Below, piece by piece: positions 1-6,541 of a stretch of 8,863 nucleotides of DNA; within the stretch, counting starts at the first letter, position 1, and every line of letters starts with the position of its first letter. The translations under genes and the position numbers were made by a program. The notes below the pieces were generated by a model. It was not told where the DNA came from, made no database searches, and saw only the letters and a program-made list of their open reading frames with translations. The DNA is from Thermoleophilia bacterium (GTDB taxonomy: Bacteria > Actinomycetota > Thermoleophilia > Gaiellales > JAICJC01), in assembly GCA_025928435.1 (NCBI GenBank), contig JAICJM010000170.1, positions 1 through 8,863 of the forward strand, in the 5' to 3' direction.

Positions 1-605
1 AGCCGGGCGCCTCCCGCGACGGCGGCCTCGAGATCCCGCCGCAGCTCGAGAAGCTCGGCTACAAGGGCGTCGAGACGACCGAGCTCGTGTTCTCCGACCA
101 CCGTGTGCCGGCCCGGAACCTGCTCGGCGGCGCGGAGGGGCGGGGCTTCCAGCAGATGATGTCCGGCATCGAGGTCGGGCGGGTGAACGTCGCCGCCCGC
201 GGCGTCGGCGTCGCCCAGCGCGCGTTCGAGATCGCGATCCGCTACGCCCAGGAGCGGCAGGCGTTCGGGCGCCCGATCGCCCGCCACCAGGCGATCCAGT
301 TCAAGCTCGCCGACATGGGCACGAAGATCGAGGCCGCCCGCCTGCTCATGCTCTCGGCGGCACGGAAGAAGGACGCGGGCGAGCGCTCCGACGTCGAGGC
401 CGGGATGGCCAAGCTGTTCGCGACCGAGATCTGCAACGAGGTGGTGCAGGACGCCCTGCGCATCCACGGCGGCTACGGCTACTCGAAGGAGTACGAGATC
501 GAGCGCCTCTACCGGGACGCGCCGCTGCTCTTGATCGGCGAGGGCACGTCCGAGATCCAGAAGCTCATCATCGCCCGCGGGCTGCTCGCGAGGAACCCCC
601 TGTGA
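1..605 (+). CDS. Acyl-CoA dehydrogenase, C-terminal part (5' end outside window)
   Basis: The reading frame is open from base 3, so the gene starts upstream of the window; the GTG at 87 is internal. About 200 C-terminal residues are visible and match the acyl-CoA dehydrogenase family, which are FAD flavoproteins that introduce an alpha,beta double bond into acyl-CoA and pass electrons to ETF. Visible family marks are the end of the middle beta domain (KLGYKGVETTELVF..VRVP-like), the segment ERQAFGRPI in the C-terminal helical domain, HGGYGYSKEYEIERLYRDA, and IGEGTSEIQ near the end. The Glu of GEGT (codon 540-542) sits at the catalytic-base position of short/medium-chain members. The MaoC gene follows 58 bases later on the same strand. 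An acyl-CoA dehydrogenase next to a MaoC protein recalls mycobacterial fadE19-Rv2499c (itaconate/leucine region). Substrate cannot be fixed from the fragment; methylsuccinyl-CoA or a branched short-chain acyl-CoA are candidates from context. Confidence 0.93.
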   Translation, partial: PGASRDGGLEIPPQLEKLGYKGVETTELVFSDHRVPARNLLGGAEGRGFQQMMSGIEVGRVNVAARGVGVAQRAFEIAIRYAQERQAFGRPIARHQAIQFKLADMGTKIEAARLLMLSAARKKDAGERSDVEAGMAKLFATEICNEVVQDALRIHGGYGYSKEYEIERLYRDAPLLLIGEGTSEIQKLIIARGLLARNPL

Positions 606-621
606 TCTGCCCAGCGACAGA

Positions 622-654
622 CCGGGGACTGTCCCCGGTGGGGACAGTCCCCGG
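622..654. repeat. Palindromic hairpin repeat, copy 1
   Basis: GGGGACTGTCCCC (624-636) and its exact reverse complement GGGGACAGTCCCC (640-652) are separated by GGT. With the flanking CC (622-623) and GG (653-654) they make a perfect 15-bp stem with a 3-base loop. Each arm is itself a near-palindrome, GGGGAC-N-GTCCCC. The same two arms occur at 4260-4293 with a different loop, so this is a dispersed element and not chance. It fills most of the spacer between the dehydrogenase and MaoC genes. There is no T-run, so a classical intrinsic terminator is unlikely; a REP-like element or mRNA-stabilising hairpin fits better. Confidence 0.85.
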
Positions 655-656
655 AG
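653..656 (+). promoter_or_regulatory. Ribosome-binding site of the MaoC gene, overlapping the hairpin
   Basis: GGAG lies 7 bases before the ATG at 664. Its first two bases are the last two of the repeat stem (622-654), so folding of the stem could partly hide the site. This site supports the ATG start. Confidence 0.55.
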
Positions 657-663
657 TGCCCTG

Positions 664-1149
664 ATGCCCCGCGAGATCGACGCCCGCGAGACCCGCTTCG
701 GTCGCTACCTGGAGGACTTTCAGGTCGGCGACGTCTACAAGCACTGGCCCGGCAAGACCATCACCGAGGCGGACGACCACCTGTTCTGCATGATCACGAT
801 GAACCACCACCCGCTGCACACCGACGCCCACTACGCCGAGACCGAGACGCAGTTCAAAAGGAACGTCGTCGTCGGCAACCTGGTGTACTCGCTCGTGCTG
901 GGGATGAGCGTGCCGGACGTCTCCGGCAAGGCGATCGCGAACCTCGAGGTGGAGTCGCTCAAGCACGCGAAGCCGACCTTCCACGGCGACACGATCTACG
1001 CCCGGACCACCGTCGTGGACGTCGTCCCCTCGCGCTCGAAGCCCGACCGCGGCGTCGTCACCGTGGACACGATCGGGACGAACCAGCGCGGCGACGTGGT
1101 ATGCGAGTTCCGGCGGAAGGTGCTCGTGCCGAAGCGCAACCCCGGCTGA
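664..1149 (+). CDS. MaoC-family enoyl-CoA hydratase (single hotdog), itaconyl/mesaconyl-CoA hydratase-like
   Basis: This is a 161-residue single-hotdog protein of the MaoC dehydratase superfamily, which adds water to enoyl-CoA thioesters. The hydratase motif lies at residues 45-58 and reads TMNHHPLHTDAHYA; the classic R-hydratase form is GDxNPLH, so the catalytic His is kept (H52) but the usual Asp is Asn (N47). The later segments NLVYSLVLGMSV and FHGDTIYARTTV are also typical. The overall pattern resembles the mycobacterial Rv2499c group (itaconyl-CoA hydratase next to a dehydrogenase and a CitE-like lyase) and, more distantly, one half of the double-hotdog mesaconyl-CoA hydratase of the ethylmalonyl-CoA pathway, which is about twice as long. 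The upstream neighbour is an acyl-CoA dehydrogenase; no CitE-like lyase lies in the window. Family assignment is firm; a branched C5-dicarboxyl-CoA substrate is inference. Confidence 0.85.
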   Translation: MPREIDARETRFGRYLEDFQVGDVYKHWPGKTITEADDHLFCMITMNHHPLHTDAHYAETETQFKRNVVVGNLVYSLVLGMSVPDVSGKAIANLEVESLKHAKPTFHGDTIYARTTVVDVVPSRSKPDRGVVTVDTIGTNQRGDVVCEFRRKVLVPKRNPG

Positions 1150-1168
1150 CCGGGCGGCGATACCCTCC

Positions 1169-2044
1169 GTGGCGATGGACGCTGCCATCTCGGTCGCCGG
1201 CCTGACCAAGCGCTACGGCGGCCGCACCGTGGTCGACGCCGTGTCGTTCGATGTCACGCAGGGCGAGTCGTTCGGGATCCTGGGGCCGAACGGGGCGGGC
1301 AAGACCACGACGCTCGAGATGATCGAGGGCCTGCGCAAGCCGGACGGCGGCGAGATCACGCTGCTCGGCGAGCCGGTGTGGCCGGACCCGCGCCGGATCC
1401 AGGCCCGGATCGGCGTCCAGCTCCAGAGCACCTCGCTCTTCGACATGCTGACGGCGCGGGAGCTGCTCGAGCTCTTCGCCCGCTTCTACCTGCGCCCGGA
1501 CTTCGCGGAGCGGGCGCGGCTCTCGCTCGAGCTCGTCGGGCTCGAGTCCAAGGCCGGCGACTACGCGAAGCGGCTCTCGGGCGGCCAGCAGCAGCGGCTC
1601 GCGATCGCGCTCGCGCTCGTCCACGACCCGGACATCGTCTTCCTGGACGAGCCGACCACCGGCCTCGACCCGCAGGCCCGGCGCAACCTGTGGGACGTCA
1701 TCCGCTCGATCAACACCGACCAGGGCAAGACCGTCGTCCTGACGACGCACTACCTGGAGGAGGCCGAGGAGCTGTGCCACCGGGTGGCGATCATGGACGA
1801 GTCGCGCATCGTCGCGCTCGACTCGCCGGGCGGCCTGATCGCCTCACTCGACGCCGACGCACGCGTCTCCTACACCGACGCGTCCGGCGACCACACGGTC
1901 TACGTCAAGGACGCCCAGGCCACCGTGCTCGAGGTGCTCGAGCACGCCCGCGCGGGCGGCGAGGCCGTCACCAACCTGGCGGTCAAGGGCGCCGACCTCG
2001 AGGACGTCTTCATGCAGCTCACCGGGCGGGAGTACCGCGAGTGA
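1169..2044 (+). CDS. ABC exporter ATP-binding protein (DrrA/NatA-like)
   Basis: This 291-residue ATPase powers the membrane partner encoded next. Visible motifs in order: Walker A GPNGAGKTT at 39-47, Q-loop around Q84-Q86, signature LSGGQQQR at 136-143, Walker B with catalytic Glu (FLDEPTTGLD, 158-167), and H-loop His194 in TTHYLEEAE. The part after about residue 215 is the small accessory C-terminal region common in DrrA/CcmA-type exporters. The start may be GTG 1169 or ATG 1175; neither has a strong ribosome site, and the choice changes only two residues. The stop overlaps the permease start by 4 bases (GTGA), pointing to translational coupling and fixed stoichiometry. The MaoC gene ends only 19 bases upstream, so it may share a transcript. 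Cargo cannot be read from the sequence; drugs, lipids or sodium are the known ranges of relatives. Confidence 0.95.
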   Translation: MAMDAAISVAGLTKRYGGRTVVDAVSFDVTQGESFGILGPNGAGKTTTLEMIEGLRKPDGGEITLLGEPVWPDPRRIQARIGVQLQSTSLFDMLTARELLELFARFYLRPDFAERARLSLELVGLESKAGDYAKRLSGGQQQRLAIALALVHDPDIVFLDEPTTGLDPQARRNLWDVIRSINTDQGKTVVLTTHYLEEAEELCHRVAIMDESRIVALDSPGGLIASLDADARVSYTDASGDHTVYVKDAQATVLEVLEHARAGGEAVTNLAVKGADLEDVFMQLTGREYRE

Positions 2045-3120
2045 ACCCCGGCCGCTTCCTCGCCACCACCCGGGCGCAGCTGCAGATGACGTTCCGGCGC
2101 CGGATCACGCTCTTCTGGTCGCTCGTCTTCCCGATGATCCTGATGACGCTGCTCGGGCTCCTCTTCGGCCGGTCGCTGAACGCCGGCACGATCGCCGTCG
2201 TGCCGGTGAACGCCCCGGCCCCGCAGGCGGTCACCCGCGTCCTCGAGCACACGAACGGCCTGACGGTGAAGCGCTCGGCGAAGGCGGAGGAGGCGATCCA
2301 CCAGGTGCGCGACGGCGACCGCGACGCGGCCGTCGTGTTCGCGCCCTCCGGCGATGGGTCGTACCGCGTGCGGCTGTACACGTCGAACACCTCGGCCGAC
2401 CAGGCGGGCATCATTCGCGGCATCGTCTCGGGGGCGACCGACGGGGTCGCGGTGGCTGCGACCGGGACGGCGCCGGCGCTGCGGTTCCAGCCGCAGTCGG
2501 TCGACTCCTCGTCGCTCAGCTACATCGACTTCCTGCTGCCGGGCATCCTGGCCCTCTCGATCATGATCTCGGCCGTCATCGGGCTGGCGACGATCATGGT
2601 CGACTGGCGCCAGCGCGGCATCCTGCGGCGGCTGAAGCTGACGCCGATCCCGCTGGCGGAGTTCTTCGCCGCCCGCATCACCGCGTCGCTCGTCGTCGCC
2701 CTCATGCAGGTGGTCGTCCTGCTCGCCTTCGGCAGGCTCGTGTTCGGGATCCACATCTCGTCGACGGCCTGGGCGGCGATCCCGGTGGCGATGGCCGGCT
2801 GCCTGTGCTTCCTGGCGATGGGGTTCGCGATCGGCTCGGTCGTCTCGAACCCGGAGACCGGCGACGCCGTCTCCAACGTGATCACGAACCCGATGATGTT
2901 CCTCTCGGGCACGTTCTTCCCCGTCGCCGCGATGCCGTCGTACGTCCAGGCCATCGCCCGTGTCCTGCCGCTGTACTACATGGCCAACGGACTGCGCGAC
3001 ACAACCGTGCGAGGGCTCTCAATCACACATGTTGCGCCAGACATCGGGGTACTGTTGGGCGTGACCGCGATCCTGTCGGTGATCGCGTTGCGGTCGTTCC
3101 GGTGGGAGCCTTCGATCTAG
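2041..3120 (+). CDS. ABC-2 type transporter permease
   Basis: This 359-residue integral membrane protein is the pore partner of the preceding ATPase. Topology seen by eye: one helix near residues 22-43, a roughly 115-residue extracytoplasmic domain, then five more hydrophobic segments at about 165-188, 212-234, 243-268, 281-299 and 334-354. A long external loop after the first helix followed by a five-helix C-terminal block is typical of the ABC2_membrane_3/DrrB-NatB families. The MMFLSGTFFP segment in the fifth helix is a usual feature of ABC-2 permeases. GTG at 2041 is chosen because it overlaps the ATPase stop and places the first residues just before the first helix. The last ~120 bases use noticeably more A/T-containing and rare codons (aca, tca, gtt, cca-type) than the rest. 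Substrate is unknown; export is the likely direction as there is no binding-protein gene. Confidence 0.93.
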   Translation: MNPGRFLATTRAQLQMTFRRRITLFWSLVFPMILMTLLGLLFGRSLNAGTIAVVPVNAPAPQAVTRVLEHTNGLTVKRSAKAEEAIHQVRDGDRDAAVVFAPSGDGSYRVRLYTSNTSADQAGIIRGIVSGATDGVAVAATGTAPALRFQPQSVDSSSLSYIDFLLPGILALSIMISAVIGLATIMVDWRQRGILRRLKLTPIPLAEFFAARITASLVVALMQVVVLLAFGRLVFGIHISSTAWAAIPVAMAGCLCFLAMGFAIGSVVSNPETGDAVSNVITNPMMFLSGTFFPVAAMPSYVQAIARVLPLYYMANGLRDTTVRGLSITHVAPDIGVLLGVTAILSVIALRSFRWEPSI

Positions 3121-3128
3121 CTTGGGTT

Positions 3129-3134
3129 AGGGGG
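3129..3134 (+). promoter_or_regulatory. Ribosome-binding site deciding the GTG start of the flavoprotein
   Basis: AGGGGG lies 6 bases before GTG 3141, which begins exactly at the FAD-binding N terminus (RYEHVIVGGG). The open frame extends far upstream inside the permease gene, so this site is what fixes the start. Confidence 0.6.
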
Positions 3135-3140
3135 ACGCTA

Positions 3141-4250
3141 GTGCGCTACGAACACGTCATCGTCGGCGGTGGTCTGGCCGGCGGCATGGTCGCCCAGGAG
3201 TTCCGCGAGCAGGGCGGCGACGGATCGGTCCTGCTCGTGGCCCGCGAGCAGCACACGCCCTATCACCGGCCTCCGCTGACGAAGGGCTACCTGCGCGGCG
3301 AGGCCGGCCTCGACGAGGTGTACATGCACCCCGAGGACTGGTGGAAGGAGCAGTCGGTCGAGGTCCGCACCGGCACCGAGGCGACCGCGATCGACACGTC
3401 GGCGCACACGGTCACCCTCTCGGGCGGCGAGGACGTCGGGTACGGCAAGCTCGTCCTGGCGACGGGCGCCACGCCGCGGACGCTGCCCGACACGGTCGCC
3501 CTCCGCACACTCGACGACTCCCAGGCGCTGGCGAAGAAGCTCGACGCCGGGTCGGGACACCTGGGCGTGATCGGCGGCGGGTTCATCGGCGTCGAGGCGG
3601 CCGCGAGCGCGCGCATGAAGGGCTGGGACGTGACGATGGCCGTGCCCGAGAGCGTCGTCTGGGAGCACCTGTTCGGCGCGGAGGTGGCGAAGTACTTCCA
3701 ACGCCACCTGGAGGAGCACGGCGTCAAGGTGCACACGGGGACGAAAGAGCTCCCCGACGGCAGCTACGACGTGAAGCTGGCCGGGATCGGCGTCACGCCG
3801 AACACCCAGCTCGCCGAGGCGGCCGGGCTGGCGGTCTCGAACGGCGTCGAGACGGACGACCACCTGCGCGCCGGGGACGACGTGTGGGCGATCGGCGACA
3901 TCGCGAACTACCAGAGCGTCATTCACGGCAAGCGGCTGCGGATCGAGCACTGGGACGTCGCCCTCAACCAGGGCAGCTACGTCGGCCGCACCTGGGCCGG
4001 CAAGGAGGACGGGCCGTACGCCGTCGTGCCGTACTTCTTTTCCGACATCGGCGACTGGACGTGGCTCGAGTACGTCGGGCCCGGCAGCGGCCGCGTCGAC
4101 GTGCGCGGGTCGATGGACGACGACGACTTCGTCGCCTACTACCTCGACGACGACGACCGCGTGGTCGCCTGCCTGGGCGTGAACCGCAGCGACGACGTCG
4201 AGGCGGCCAAGGCGCTCATCTCCGAGCACCAGGCGGCGCCGGCGGCGTAG
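3141..4250 (+). CDS. FAD-dependent NAD(P)H oxidoreductase, AIF/ferredoxin-reductase-like
   Basis: This 369-residue protein belongs to the two-dinucleotide-binding-domain flavoproteins (putidaredoxin reductase/BphA4/AIF group), which move electrons from NAD(P)H through FAD to a ferredoxin-like acceptor. The FAD-binding GGGLAG lies at residues 9-14, followed by the HTPYHRPPLTKGYL segment and LATGATPR. The NAD(P) site GGGFIGVEAA starts at about residue 145, GIGVTPNT lies at 215-222, and the second FAD contact is VWAIGDIAN. The C-terminal part contains RIEHWDVALNQG and PYFFSDIGDWTWLEYVG, matching the reductase C-terminal domain. It is shorter than the usual 400-420 residues: between the NAD(P) motif and GIGVTPNT there are about 70 residues where putidaredoxin reductase has about 90, so a strand pair of the NAD domain seems missing. 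Two GAC-repeat tracts give Asp-rich patches near the C terminus. It lies 20 bases after the permease. No ferredoxin or oxygenase gene is in view, so the partner is unknown. Confidence 0.9.
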   Translation: MRYEHVIVGGGLAGGMVAQEFREQGGDGSVLLVAREQHTPYHRPPLTKGYLRGEAGLDEVYMHPEDWWKEQSVEVRTGTEATAIDTSAHTVTLSGGEDVGYGKLVLATGATPRTLPDTVALRTLDDSQALAKKLDAGSGHLGVIGGGFIGVEAAASARMKGWDVTMAVPESVVWEHLFGAEVAKYFQRHLEEHGVKVHTGTKELPDGSYDVKLAGIGVTPNTQLAEAAGLAVSNGVETDDHLRAGDDVWAIGDIANYQSVIHGKRLRIEHWDVALNQGSYVGRTWAGKEDGPYAVVPYFFSDIGDWTWLEYVGPGSGRVDVRGSMDDDDFVAYYLDDDDRVVACLGVNRSDDVEAAKALISEHQAAPAA

Positions 4251-4259
4251 CGGGCACGT

Positions 4260-4293
4260 GGGGACTGTCCCCGCTTCGCCGGGGACAGTCCCC
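4260..4293. repeat. Palindromic hairpin repeat, copy 2, between convergent genes
   Basis: GGGGACTGTCCCC (4260-4272) and GGGGACAGTCCCC (4281-4293) flank GCTTCGCC; one further G-C pair (4273/4280) gives a 14-bp stem with a 6-base loop. The arms are identical to those at 622-654 but the loop differs. It starts 9 bases after the flavoprotein stop (4250) and ends 5 bases before the ribB stop (4299), so it could fold in transcripts from both sides. There is no T-run on either strand. It may protect both 3' ends or act as a weak two-way terminator. Confidence 0.85.
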
Positions 4294-4298
4294 GGTTC

Positions 4299-4925
4299 TC
4301 AGACCGCCGTGACGGCGGGCGCGAGCATGCGCACGTAGCGGGCGATGTGCTCGACCGTCACGACGGGCAGGTCGTGGCGGCGGCAGAAGGACTGGAGGTC
4401 GCGGCCGCGCGCCATCGTGCCGTCGTCGTTGATCACCTCGCACAGCACGCCGCCCGGCGTGAGGCCGGCGAGCCGGGTCAGGTCGACCGCCGCCTCGGTC
4501 TGTCCGCGGCGGTCGAGCACCCCGCCGCGGCGGGCCCGCAGCGGGAAGACGTGGCCCGGGCGCACCAGGTCGGCCGGGCCCGAGCCCGGGTCGACGGCGA
4601 CGCGGATCGTGCGCGCGCGGTCGGCGGCCGAGATCCCCGTGGTGACGCCCGCGGCGGCCTCGATCGAGACGGTGAAGCCGGTGACGTCCGAGCCGGCGTT
4701 CCCCGGCACCATCAGCGGCAGGTCGAGCTCGTCGCAGCGCTCCTCGGGCAGGGAGAGACAGATCAGCCCACGGGCGTTGCAGGCCATGAACGCGACCGCC
4801 TCCGGCGTCACGAGCTCGGCCGCCATGCAGACGTCGCCCTCGTCCTCACGCTCGGGGTCGTCGCATACGACCACCATCCCGCCGGCCCGCAGCTTCTCGA
4901 GCGCGCGAGCGAGCTGGCCGGGCAT
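4299..4925 (-). CDS. ribB: 3,4-dihydroxy-2-butanone 4-phosphate synthase (riboflavin synthesis)
   Basis: The 208-residue product is the usual length of stand-alone RibB, which converts ribulose 5-phosphate to 3,4-dihydroxy-2-butanone 4-phosphate and formate for riboflavin synthesis. Family marks in order: acidic loop [10 protein letters not shown] at 22-31, [32 protein letters not shown] at 83-104 (phosphate/substrate loop), RPGHVFPL with His125, [13 protein letters not shown] and [12 protein letters not shown]. No GTP cyclohydrolase II domain follows, so it is monofunctional. The metal-ligand His expected in the G-H-T-E motif (His153 in E. coli numbering, 17 residues after His136) is Gln142, codon CAG at 4502-4500. 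ATG 4925 is preferred; GTG 4943 would add six residues and neither has a clear ribosome site. It is the last gene of the minus-strand run, 56 bases after the mutase stop, and ends at hairpin copy 2. An active enzyme is likely but the substitution leaves some doubt. Confidence 0.9.
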   Translation of the reverse strand: MPGQLARALEKLRAGGMVVVCDDPEREDEGDVCMAAELVTPEAVAFMACNARGLICLSLPEERCDELDLPLMVPGNAGSDVTGFTVSIEAAAGVTTGISAADRARTIRVAVDPGSGPADLVRPGHVFPLRARRGGVLDRRGQTEAAVDLTRLAGLTPGGVLCEVINDDGTMARGRDLQSFCRRHDLPVVTVEHIARYVRMLAPAVTAV

Positions 4926-4981
4926 TTCGGGGACGCCGCTCACGAGCGGCCGATGATAGCGCACACGCCCTGTTTGAGCCT

Positions 4982-6541
4982 TCAGATCTGGGCCGCCGAT
5001 GCGGGTCGGTAGGCCCCGAACTGCGAGCGCAGCGTCGCGCAGATCTCGCCCAGCGTCGCCTCGGCCGAGACGGCCGCGATGATCGCCGGCATCAGGTTCT
5101 CGGTCGCGCCCGCGGCGCGCTCGAGCTCGGCCAGCGCGGCCCCGACGGCGGCCCGGTCGCGCTCGGCGCGGAGCGTCTCCAGCCGCCGGCGCTGGTCGGC
5201 GGCAAGCTGCGGCGGCACGTCGAAGCGCTCGGGCAGCACGGCCGAGTCGTCGACGAACGCGTTCACGCCGACGACGACGTCCTCGCCCCCCGCGACCCGG
5301 CGCTCGCGCTCGTAGGCCTCGTCGGCGATCACGCGCTGGTAGAAGCCGGCCTCGATCGCGGCGACAGCCCCGCCCAGGTCGTCGATCTGGCCGATCAGCT
5401 CGCGCGCCTCCCGCTCCAGCCGGTCGGTCAGCGCCTCGACGTGCCACGAGCCGCCCATCGGGTCGGCGACGTCCGTGATGCCGAACTCGTGCTGGAGCAT
5501 CTGCTGCGTGCGCACCGCAAGCGTCTGGGCATGCTGGGTCGGGATCGCGATGGCCTCGTCGAAGCACGAGAGCGCCATCGATTGCACCCCGCCGAGCGCC
5601 GCCGCCAGCGCCTGCACCGCCGCCCGCACGATGTTGTTCTCGGGCTGCTGCAGCGTCAGCGCGGAGCCGGCGGTCTGGGTGTGGGTGCGCAGCATCATCG
5701 AGCGCGGGTCGCGGGCGCCGAAGCGGTCGCGCATGACGTGCGCCCACAGACGCCGCAGGGCCCGGTACTTGGCGATCTCCTCGAAGAAGTTCATCTGCGT
5801 GTTGAAGATCCACGACAGCCGGGGCGCGAACGCATCCACGTCGACGCCCCGCTCGGTCACCGCGGAGACGTAGGCGATGGCGTTCGCGATCCCGAAGGCC
5901 ATCTCCTGGGCGGCCGTGCAGCCCGCCTCGCGCATGTGGTAGCCGGAGAGCGAGATCGCGTTGAACCGCGGCGCGGCGCTCGTCGACCACTCGATCACAT
6001 CGGCCGCCAGCCGCAGCGACGGCCGCGGCGGGTAGATGTAGGTGCCGCGGGCGACGTATTCCTTGAGCACGTCGTTCTGGGCGGTGCCGCGGATGCGGCC
6101 CGGCTCGCGGCCCTGGCGCTCGCAGGCGACGTAGTACATGGCGACGAGCACGGCGGCCGGCGCGTTGATCGTCATCGACGTCGACACCTCGTCGAGCGGA
6201 ATGCCGTCGAAGACCTCCTCCATGTCGCGCACGGAGTCGATGGCGACCCCGACGCGGCCGACCTCGCCCTCGGCCATCGGGTCGTCGGAGTCCATCCCCA
6301 TCTGGGTGGGCAGGTCGAACGCCGTCGAGAGCCCCGGCTGGCCCTGCTCGATCAGGTAGCGGAAGCGGCGGTTGGTCTCGTCGGCGGTGCCGAACCCCGC
6401 GTACTGGCGGATCGACCACGGCCGGCCCGCGTACATGTCGCGGTGGATCCCGCGCGTGAACGGGAACTCGCCGGGATCTCCCAGGTCGCGGGCGTAATCG
6501 GGATGGGCGTCGTCGGGGGTGGCGAAGCGGCGCTCGCTCAC
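4982..6541 (-). CDS. Methylmalonyl-CoA mutase family, large (catalytic) subunit without B12-binding domain
   Basis: The 519-residue product covers the substrate-binding TIM barrel of adenosylcobalamin-dependent acyl-CoA mutases, which shift a carbonyl-CoA group by a radical mechanism. Numbering runs 42 behind the Propionibacterium enzyme without gaps over the key residues: Y47 (Tyr89), Q155 (Gln197), R165 (Arg207), Y201 (Tyr243) and H202 (His244) are all kept. Tyr89 and Arg207 bind the substrate carboxylate; isobutyryl-CoA mutase has Phe and Gln there, so a dicarboxylyl substrate (methylmalonyl- or ethylmalonyl-CoA) is expected. There is no C-terminal DxHxxG cobalamin domain; the protein ends about 30 residues after a last helical stretch, so a small B12-binding partner must be encoded elsewhere. 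GTG 6541 is chosen because it overlaps the stop of the Ccr-like gene by 4 bases (GTGA) and gives a normal N terminus; the frame continues upstream only as a shadow. The coupling suggests both enzymes act in one pathway. Methylmalonyl- versus ethylmalonyl-CoA specificity is open. Confidence 0.93.
   Translation of the reverse strand: MSERRFATPDDAHPDYARDLGDPGEFPFTRGIHRDMYAGRPWSIRQYAGFGTADETNRRFRYLIEQGQPGLSTAFDLPTQMGMDSDDPMAEGEVGRVGVAIDSVRDMEEVFDGIPLDEVSTSMTINAPAAVLVAMYYVACERQGREPGRIRGTAQNDVLKEYVARGTYIYPPRPSLRLAADVIEWSTSAAPRFNAISLSGYHMREAGCTAAQEMAFGIANAIAYVSAVTERGVDVDAFAPRLSWIFNTQMNFFEEIAKYRALRRLWAHVMRDRFGARDPRSMMLRTHTQTAGSALTLQQPENNIVRAAVQALAAALGGVQSMALSCFDEAIAIPTQHAQTLAVRTQQMLQHEFGITDVADPMGGSWHVEALTDRLEREARELIGQIDDLGGAVAAIEAGFYQRVIADEAYERERRVAGGEDVVVGVNAFVDDSAVLPERFDVPPQLAADQRRRLETLRAERDRAAVGAALAELERAAGATENLMPAIIAAVSAEATLGEICATLRSQFGAYRPASAAQI

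Noticed and set aside
1378..2040. Upstream extension of the permease frame within the ATPase gene
   Set aside because: It is an Arg/Pro-rich shadow; the GTG at 2041 overlapping the ATPase stop is a normal ABC-2 permease start.
4113..4158. GAC-repeat tracts coding for Asp runs in the flavoprotein
   Set aside because: Short tandem GAC codons are common in high-GC genes and the protein frame is intact; no sign of a separate element.
4251..4298. Intrinsic terminator between the convergent genes
   Set aside because: The stem is strong but neither strand has a T-run after it, and the same arms occur between co-directional genes at 622-654, so it is listed as a repeat.
4926..4981. Promoter or riboswitch before ribB
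   Set aside because: The spacer is only 56 bases, with no FMN-riboswitch-like conserved elements and no convincing -10/-35 pair; read-through from the mutase is simpler.
4926..6419. Upstream extension of the ribB frame to 6419 on the minus strand
   Set aside because: It overlaps the mutase gene in a shadow frame with no domain; RibB begins at 4925 or 4943.
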